From the NCBI GenBank assembly GCA_963693365.1, contig CAVNZM010000002.1, positions 5,394,001 to 5,458,000 of the forward strand: 64,000 nt of DNA. Direction: 5' to 3'. The notes below the pieces were generated by a model, which saw nothing but the letters and a program-made list of their open reading frames with translations, ran no database searches and was not told where the DNA came from. Positions 17,977-64,000 of the stretch are shown in pieces; within the stretch, counting starts at the first letter, position 1, and every line of letters begins with the position of its first letter. The stretch comes from Amoebidium appalachense (lineage: Eukaryota; Ichthyosporea). The translations under genes were made by a program, and so were the position numbers.

Positions 17977-19397
17977 GGTTGACAATATAAATGCTTTAGT
18001 GCAGCAAGATGCGTGGTGTGTTCCTCCAAGCTTGCTTTTCAACTGCTGAGCGGCGCTGCGCATGAAAAACAGAGCAAGCGACGCCGTCAGGCGATCGAGT
18101 GCGGCCGTGCAGTGCAGTGCGTGCACCCCATACCAATGGGTCCCTAAGTTGAAACTTTATGTTGAAGCAGGCCGCCAATAACACACAAACGGTCGTCATC
18201 TAAAAAAAACTTTTTATGGGAACACAAGCCCCTATACCATTGGCCAGATTAATTAGGTTCGCGCCATTCCTTTATATGGTTATTATTTTCGATAAACGGT
18301 CAGACTGAAAACGTGTTTACTATTGGTAGCTACGCATTAGCCGTTTTGTTGACATAAAAATAATCATACAAGTTTGTTTGCTGGATAAACTTACAGAAAC
18401 CGTTCATGGTGATCAATGAGGCTCTTTGTGCCTGTGAAAAAGGAAAATGTTGCCCGGAACTTGGTTGCCAACACTGTTTAAAGTTGGCGCCATTTGCCTT
18501 ATATGGCTAGTTTGCAATATGCAAAGCCAATCAGATCATCGGATGGTGCTCCTAATCTCCCACCACTCAGTTACTGATCTTTTTCTGAATTTTCAACTTT
18601 TTCCAAATCGGAAGTCACACCTGCGCTTAGCGCCGTAGACTGTTATGCAGAGCAAATTTCCCTTGACACCATATCCTTTCGATAAAAAATGAAATTTTAA
18701 AAAATTGAAATGTGCAGTTATTTGGTCTATAAGTTCTTTTTTTGTTCCTCAGTCGCCGTGCAGTGGAGTCTATGTAGCCTGTGGCCACTGGAGTCTGGAG
18801 ACGGCGCCGGCATACCATCATGGTGCAGCTAGAGCAGCCTCAGCATGACATTCTTGATCATATGGTGGAAAGAAATAAGTCTAAAAGGTATTATTTTATA
18901 TACAAAAAAAAACGCTGAGGAAAATTTAGCAATAACACTTTTAAGTTAGTGGCAAATGATTTGCTATTGTGCTACGCATAACCATAGCACTTCATCATCC
19001 CTGTGTGCACATCATGCTGGTCAAGGGGGAAAGCAATTTTTGTTCCAGGGATCCACACGCCTGATTGGCTGGTTTCCAACCACACCAGGGCTAGAACCTT
19101 TTCGCTATTACGTTTTAATTAATTTGTTATCCAGATAGTTTATCTGAGCTCGCTACACAAAACGGTAATTTGAAAAGGTGATTGTATCATCTTTTATTAT
19201 GTAGATATTTTACACCCTGTTACAAAATCTTGACTCAATCGAACAAACTTCGTTGACTCAGAGAGAAAACCTGAGTCATATAGTGCTTTCTTTAGTCGCA
19301 TTTCTCCTAACTCGGATCATTTTACGTGCACATTGTGACAACATGGGAGCCAAATTGTAACACCTTAAAAATCCTTTACGAACAAAACAGGAAAAAC
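17977..19397. promoter_or_regulatory. Divergent promoter region between CitE-like and MARK-like genes
   Basis: The 1421 bp between the two start codons hold no coding exon and none of the GT/C-run repeats. Visible elements: a consensus CArg-type SRF box CCTTATATGG at 18497-18506, preceded by an E2F-like TTGGCGCC (18484-18491) and followed by a CCAAT box (18527-18531). A similar block GCGCCATTCCTTTATATGG lies at 18261-18279; its reverse strand gives a TATA-like CCATATAAAGG facing the CitE-like gene. Assignment of elements to a gene is inferred. Confidence 0.5.
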
Positions 19398-29183
<9,786 letters not shown>

Positions 29184-29287
29184 GGATGGTGAATGTAATG
29201 TACTGCATGGATGTATGTATGTATGTATGTATGTATGAAATGGTTTGACCGGTTATATGAACTGAAGCGTGTGTGAATGTATGGATA

Positions 29288-29293
29288 AATAAA
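29288..29293 (+). terminator. AATAAA polyadenylation signal of the kinase gene
   Basis: AATAAA lies 105 nt after the kinase stop codon, past a short (ATGT)n tract at 29211-29237. This is the only hexamer in the first 300 nt of the 3' flank. Confidence 0.6.
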
Positions 29294-29474
29294 GATGGTG
29301 GGAGTGGTTTTATCTATTGAATTGCGTGTGAATGTATGGATTTATCTAAATGATAAGTTTTTATAGAGAGTTAAAGAATGGTAGATATCTGCCGAAGAGT
29401 GAAACTGTTTCTGTAAACCATTCCTGGACCATACCGTCGATCAATAATAACAGACAGTGTCTATATGTTTGTCA

Positions 29475-29480
29475 TTTATT
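29475..29480 (-). terminator. Possible minus-strand AATAAA signal
   Basis: TTTATT on the plus strand gives AATAAA on the minus strand, placed so that a minus-strand transcript would end about 150 bp from the kinase gene's own polyadenylation site. It supports a convergent gene to the right only if that gene is real. Confidence 0.3.
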
Positions 29481-29733
29481 TGCCCCTGCAGTCCTCTGTT
29501 TCTTCCCATTGTCTCTCCGGCACTCCCCGTTGGCCATCATCTCATCCTCCCTATTATCTGTGTGCGCAGTGTGTACAGTAGTGGCACCTCGTGTGTCGCG
29601 GCCATGGAGCCATCTATTATGATGTTTAATTTTCAATATATTGCTGTGGCATCTATATGAAAACGTTATGTATGACGAACGACGACACATGTGTACTGTA
29701 CTAACCGAGAAGCGTCTTCAGAGCAGGTGATGC

Positions 29734-30539
29734 CTATTTCAATGGGCCCTCCTGGATCAATTTAGCTCGAGTGGCTGCCGAGGCCATATGTGTCGTAGTT
29801 TGTGTGTGTGTGTGTGCACGTGTACAAGTACGTGTGTGTACGTGTGCGTGTGCGTGTGCGTGGGGGATGGGGGATAGGCCCCATGGAAAGAAAGAAGGGA
29901 ATGGGAAAGGTTTGTATGGCTGCTGTTTCCCATAAAGAGCTAAAGGAATCATCCGGACTTGTGTGCAACAACGAGGAGCATTATCCTGATTTGGACGTCG
30001 ACAGAGATTCCAAGTCGACCGAAAGAACTAGAGTAAGTGCTAGCAAGCGTGGCCCAGGACGCAAGTGTGACGCAAGCCTTCAGTGCGCATATATATCAAT
30101 TAATTTACTTTCGCGGTGAAGTGACTGACAGTGTGTGTTCCTGTGTGGATAATAAATGTTTGTTTACATGCCACGGTTTGTGTGTGCACGTGTGTGCACT
30201 CCACAACAGCCATTAAACACAACCCATAATTGCGTTAATGGGAAACCACAGAATACCACCCAAGGATTTAGAATCTTGGTTTCGATCGCGCGAACCCCCG
30301 AGGGGCCTGGGAAGGGGTGTACGTGGGGGTTTGGGGGTGGGGTGAGGTGGGGTATGGGGCCCGGTGGGGGGTGGGTGGGTGGGTGGGGGTGGGGGTGTTG
30401 GGGGGGGGGGTGTTGGTGCCGGGGGGGGGGGGGGGGGGGGGGGGAGGCTCCTCCCTATCTTTATTTTATCTTTTTTTTTTTTTGGGCTTTTTCTTCCCCC
30501 CTTCCCCCACCCCCACCCCCCTAATTCTTTTGACTTTAG

Positions 30540-30629
<90 letters not shown>

Positions 30630-30971
30630 GGTGGGGGGGGGGGGGGGAGGGGGGGGGGGGGGGGGAGGGGGGGGGGAGAGGGGGTAGGCTGTAGTAGTAG
30701 TATTATTTTTCTTTTTCTTTGTGCCGAGAGGAGTGAGGGGGGTTGGGAGTCTCAGTCTGGTTGGGAGAGGATGACCCGGCCACCCCACCGGGCAATCATG
30801 ACCGAGAATCTACCTATCTGACTTCACACCCTTAAGCAGCGGCTGACATCCTTATCCCCAAAAAAATAATAGGTTAAGGTTAGCCTTCTTTGGTAATACC
30901 TGAGGGACTCCCAGGCTGCATTGAATATGATGTCGGGCAACGGGCCGACCCCCCCCCCCCCCCCCCCCCCC

Positions 30972-31041
<70 letters not shown>

Positions 31042-31727
31042 CTTTACTTCCATGCAACCGGGCATGGTTGCTCTGTGTCGTGCATCTGTAAGCACATACG
31101 CATTTTTCGCTGCACTGCATTAGTTTGCACACACATCTGCACCGTTTTGCTCACCTTGCTTGCATAAGCAACCCTGCTCGTTTTTGATCAAGACGGGTTG
31201 ACCCGCCCAAGTTCAGTTGATGCTGCTGTCTGAGTTGGAGCATCGTGTATACGCGGGCTAAGGGGTCGAAACTCAGACGCAATTGATGACTTGGGTCCTC
31301 CCTGAGGATGGGCTCTGCTTATGACGCATACTGTGCACATGGCTGATGTTGCATACTTGAATGTTTGCCTTTGCATGTGTCCTGCACCATGCTTCTCGTC
31401 GTGTATGGGTACTTCGTACCGTTTTCCGCATTCGCTTCCCCCCCCGGCCCCCTGTGGGTACCTTTCTTTCCAATCCCTAGCTAGCCTTTATTGTTGCACA
31501 CTCGTTATTAACCAGTGCCCCCCCCTCCCCCAACCACTATTCCCCCGCACTGACCTGCGCATACCATGCACGCGCACAACCAACCCCAACCCCTTCGAAC
31601 TCCCCACACTGCAAGTGCTATGCCAGCTCGACCGAGCCTCTTCCCTGTACTGAATCTTCTGTCAGCAACTGGCCAGAGAAATACTGTCACCCCAATTACA
31701 GGAATTGGCAGCTGTAAGAAAACTATA
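29734..31727 (-). CDS. Possible exons of an unidentified minus-strand gene
   Basis: Weak, structure-based call. A putative last exon at 29734-29774 follows a CA-rich stretch ending CTCGGCAG and reads (x)TRAKLIQEGPLK then TAG. A minus-strand AATAAA lies 254 nt further on (29475-29480). A putative internal exon begins at 31727 after TTTTCTTACAG and stays open with LPIPVIGVTVFLWPVADRRF and RLGRAGIALAVWG; its donor is not resolved. The intervening DNA is G-rich then C/CA-rich in the minus sense, matching the intron polarity of confirmed genes here. I recognise no family and found no start exon. A minus frame near 32140-32226 (QLAQTVRSVTAEFDKRTSYG) could belong to it. Confidence 0.22.
29883..30119 (+). 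CDS. Small open reading frame of unknown status, 78 codons
   Basis: ATG in a good context (CCCCATGG) opens a non-repetitive frame of 78 codons including SGLVCNNEEHYPDLDVD and ASKRGPGRKCDA. An AATAAA lies at 30151-30156, 31 nt past the stop. A GTAAGT donor lies inside at 30032, so it may instead be an exon. No family is recognised; it overlaps the proposed intron of a minus-strand candidate, and only one of the two can be right. Confidence 0.18.
   Translation: MERKKGMGKVCMAAVSHKELKESSGLVCNNEEHYPDLDVDRDSKSTERTRVSASKRGPGRKCDASLQCAYISINLLSR
30541..30680 (+). repeat. C-run, A-run, G-run composite tract
   Basis: Thirty C are followed at once by about 25 A and then about 85 nearly pure G. Further G-rich DNA lies at 30380-30443. 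Confidence 0.85.
30951..31040 (+). repeat. C tract of about 90 nt with one T
   Basis: Almost uninterrupted C from 30951 to 31040, broken by a single T at 30971-30972. Confidence 0.85.
31158..31437 (+). mobile_element. SINE-like element with 5' module, subfamily 1
   Basis: The 5' module (CTTGCATAAGCAACCCTGCTC, GATCAAGACGGGTTGACCCG) is joined through GGGTCGAAACTC, which resembles a pol III B box, to the 3' body CTTGGGTCCTCCCTGAGGAT ... TTTTCCGCATTCG and a C-rich end. The same 5' module precedes the copy at 43925-44173, so both parts seem to belong to one element. An A box is not obvious. Confidence 0.6.
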
Positions 31728-32585
31728 ACGTACACATACACACGCACGCACCCACGCAGACACGCACACAAGGGGGGGGGGGGGGGGGGAGGGGCGGGAG
31801 GGGGGGAGGGGGTGGAGAAAGCGTATACAAAGATTCTGAAACATCAGGGGTCTCCTTCGTTGAAGGAAGGGAGCATCAGTTCATTATTCTGTGCCATAAG
31901 TGGACGCCGCTTGGCGCTTGAGAAATAAGCCCAGTGGCACTCGGCTGTCAATCCACACGAGCAGAGTGCTTGCATCCGACGGATCTCAGTTGAGAGAGAA
32001 CGGAAGATGTTAGTGGGGGTGAAGAGAGGGGGGCCGAGTGTCGGAAGGCTGTCGAAGAGAAGAGGTCAAGATGCACAAAGCTAAACCACAAGAGATACTC
32101 ATGCCACACCACACCCGCACTGGCACGACAACTACGTAGTATACATATGTACGTGCCGTAACTTGTTCGCTTATCAAACTCAGCCGTGACTGAACGAACG
32201 GTTTGCGCGAGCTGTCCGCGCGGCAAAGCAGAGGTTGCGCAAACAGAGGAAGAAAGTTGCCGCCGAGAGAGAATGATTCTGATTGGTTTATTTTTGGCGC
32301 CTCGGAGTCACCTATGAATTGCGTATTGGGGCGCATGACATGAAAAAGGAAAAACAAAGAATCCTGGGGAATCTACAGTACAGTTCCACACATACCACAA
32401 TTATATAGATATTAGCTATGTAGAGCGGTATTATAAAATAAATAATTTGTTTCTTGTGATTTAGGCACATTATTTTTTCTGTAATGTTTTTTAGGGCGTC
32501 TATAGTGGAAAGCAAAATGTATTCGTATTTCCGCAGGAGCAGTTTACTCTGCTCATGTGAGAAAGTTTGGGAGATTCATTCGGAA

Positions 32586-32612
32586 TTTTGGCGCCAAAAC
32601 TGGCGCGCAAAC
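32586..32612. promoter_or_regulatory. E2F-like palindrome cluster upstream of the CHD gene
   Basis: TTTTGGCGCCAAAA (32586-32599) is a perfect 14-bp palindrome matching the E2F core on both strands, followed at once by a second site reading GTTTGCGCGCCAG on the minus strand. A further TTTTTGGCGCC lies at 32291-32301 next to an inverted CCAAT (ATTGG, 32282-32286). These may mark the CHD promoter about 1.1 kb before its ATG; function is inferred. Confidence 0.5.
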
Positions 32613-33309
32613 AAAACATTCAGAGATAGTCTTAAGATGGAGACTACTACTTCATATTTTTATACTTTGGAAGTTAATAATGGTGAGAAAAATGACATCA
32701 TAGGTCTTCCGGACTAATCGGCGCAACCCGTAGAGTGAGTGACAAACCTCAGGGATACGGGCTGCATTTTCTTGCCAATGAATACATACAGCCATGAACT
32801 ACACGCAGGACGAGTGTGCTAATGTACAGACATTATAAGCTTGAAAGGTTTGTGAACGTTTTTGTATAGATGTGTTTTCCTTCTGTGTGTGTTGGCGTTT
32901 GCCCATCCACTTGCAACACACGATCTTTTCTGAAGGCACCTTGCCGTATGTCCTTTCAACGGAGGCTCGATGGGCGATTGGTGTGTTTAAAACATACACG
33001 CGAAAAAACAACGCAGAGAAACATGCCCCAAACTACGGCTCGAGGCAAACTCGCAACATGACCGGAATCTGTGTACATTTACGCACATGCCTGTTGCACA
33101 AACACAAGCACGTGTAACCTCAACGCCCTTCCACCCGTGGCTAAAAAAATATAGATTGGACTCCTGCACAGAAAGAGATTCAACTGAATGGTGCTGAGAA
33201 AGCAAAGTAGCAGCCTACAGTTTTCTACACACAATTAGCTTATTTACAGCACACATAGCCACACACGTGCAAAAGCAAGTATAGGCCAGCCTGTGGAAGC
33301 GCTTAAGCA

Positions 33310-33463
33310 CATGAACACAAGAACAGAGACACACACGCATATCCACACGCAGACACACACGCGCACGCACGCACACACGCACACACACGCACGCACATAC
33401 AAATACACGCATCCACACAAGCACACGCACACACACACACACAGACACACACAAACACACACA

Positions 33464-33516
<53 letters not shown>

Positions 33517-33707
33517 TCGCGCGCGCACACACACGCACACACACACACACAAGCACACAAAGACCAGCACACACTTGCATGCACATACAGACAGACCTCA
33601 ACCCCCCCCCCCCCTTCTCTCCCTCCCCCCCTCCCCCCTGCCCCCCTCCCCAGCCTTCCCCCCTCAAATACACACGAGCACAAGCACACAACCAACACTA
33701 CCTTCAG
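33310..33707 (+). other. CA/C-rich tract ending at a probable 5'-UTR splice acceptor
   Basis: (CA)n steps fill 33330-33570 and C-runs 33600-33655, then CTACCTTCAG at 33698-33707 precedes the ATG exon. In this window such polarity marks the 3' end of an intron, so the CHD ATG probably sits in exon 2 and a noncoding first exon lies upstream. This is inference. Confidence 0.4.
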
Positions 33708-33731
33708 CCCCAGGCATAAGACAGAGGGAAA

Positions 33732-63590
<29,859 letters not shown>

Positions 63591-64000
63591 GTGGGTCTGG
63601 TGTAGCCTTTTTATGGTTATGTGACGTGGTGTTGCATGCGGTTGGTTCGGGTGTTGTTGCTGGGTCCGTCTGTACTGGTGTGTCACGGAATAGTTGTGGG
63701 TGATTGAATGGTAATGGAAGAGGAAAAATTGTGGGTGCTTGTTTCATTAAAAGATCACTGTTTATTTTTTATTACTATTTTTTTGGCCGGGGGGGGGGGG
63801 GGGGGGGGGGGGAGGGGCTGTATCACCTTGTTGATCCCCTGATTCTCTTGCTGTGCACCTTTCCTTCTTGCTTTTTTTGCGTGCACTTCCCTGGTTGTGC
63901 ATGTACCTATAACCACACGCTCACACCACATAACCACACGCTCGCACCACAGAACCACACGCTCACACCACATAACCACACGCTCACACCACACCCACGA
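63591..64000. other. Intron DNA after the last visible CHD exon
   Basis: Starts with the donor GTGGGT. Contains a G-run at about 63789-63811 and a 21-bp minisatellite at the right edge. No further exon is visible, so the CHD stop codon must lie to the right of the window. Confidence 0.6.
63909..63992 (+). repeat. 21-bp minisatellite, four copies, at the window edge
   Basis: The unit ATAACCACACGCTCACACCA+C occurs at 63909, 63930, 63951 and 63972 with one or two substitutions. The array may continue past the window. Confidence 0.88.

Larger units (their letters stand above)
29184..33731. other. Intergenic region between kinase and CHD genes
   Basis: No recognisable protein exon with family similarity is present. 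Contents: kinase 3' UTR to about 29310; a possible small minus-strand gene (29475-32230, listed separately); a composite G-run, C-run, A-run, G-run tract at 30415-30680; a C tract at 30951-31040; a SINE-like element at 31158-31437; E2F-like palindromes at 32291-32301 and 32586-32612; and CA/C-rich DNA at 33310-33700 just before the CHD start. Confidence 0.55.

Noticed and set aside
31670-31731. Plus-strand exon reading QLAREILSPQLQELAAVRKL then stop
   Set aside because: It fits a plus acceptor (CTTCTGTCAG) and could join 30031 in phase, but the minus strand of the same DNA has an equally good acceptor and a longer open segment; kept only as an alternative to the minus-strand candidate.
32484-32717. 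Non-repetitive plus-strand frame starting MFFRASIVESK
   Set aside because: No recognisable family, no splice support, and it runs across the E2F-like palindrome cluster, so promoter DNA is more likely.

Overview
The window is eukaryotic nuclear DNA. It is gene-dense and very rich in introns, and the introns and intergenic DNA are full of (GT)n/(CA)n microsatellites and C or G runs of up to about 55 bases. Almost every long low-complexity reading frame (runs of CVCV, THTH, PPPP, GGGG) is a by-product of these repeats. The real coding sequence is in short exons of 11 to about 580 nt, which I joined by hand using splice signals, phase and protein similarity.

Layout: (1) 483-7596, minus strand: type I protein arginine methyltransferase of the PRMT1 class, 12 exons, complete (344 aa). 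(2) 8222-12976, plus: Vti1-type Qb-SNARE, 7 exons, complete (223 aa). It is divergent from PRMT1 across a 625-bp intergenic region with a CRE palindrome and TATA-like sequences. (3) 14001-17976, minus: CitE / HpcH-HpaI aldolase family lyase with a probable mitochondrial presequence, 5 exons, complete (324 aa). (4) 19398-29183, plus: MARK/PAR-1-like Ser/Thr kinase with kinase, UBA-like and KA1 domains, 9 exons, complete (705 aa). (5) 29184-33731: mostly non-coding, with SINE-like DNA, E2F-like palindromes and weak evidence for a small unidentified minus-strand gene. (6) 33732 to beyond 63590, plus: CHD chromatin remodeler closest to the CHD6-9/Kismet subfamily, at least 46 exons and 1876 residues without a stop, so it runs off the right edge.

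The genes are a housekeeping mix (chromatin and arginine methylation, vesicle fusion, acyl-CoA metabolism, polarity kinase) and do not form a pathway. An animal-like CHD6-9 protein and a MARK kinase with KA1 suggest an opisthokont, most likely a holozoan (an animal or a unicellular relative such as an ichthyosporean). That placement is an inference from family content only.

The most striking large-scale signal is strand asymmetry inside introns. In the sense orientation introns tend to begin with GTGTGT and G-runs and to end with C-runs and CACACAG, on both strands. The two ends of one intron are therefore often complementary and could pair to bring the splice sites together. Other notable items are an 11-nt microexon, two GC-AG introns, a tandemly duplicated 5' splice site, possible alternative exons, and a dispersed SINE-like family whose 3' end runs into poly(C).
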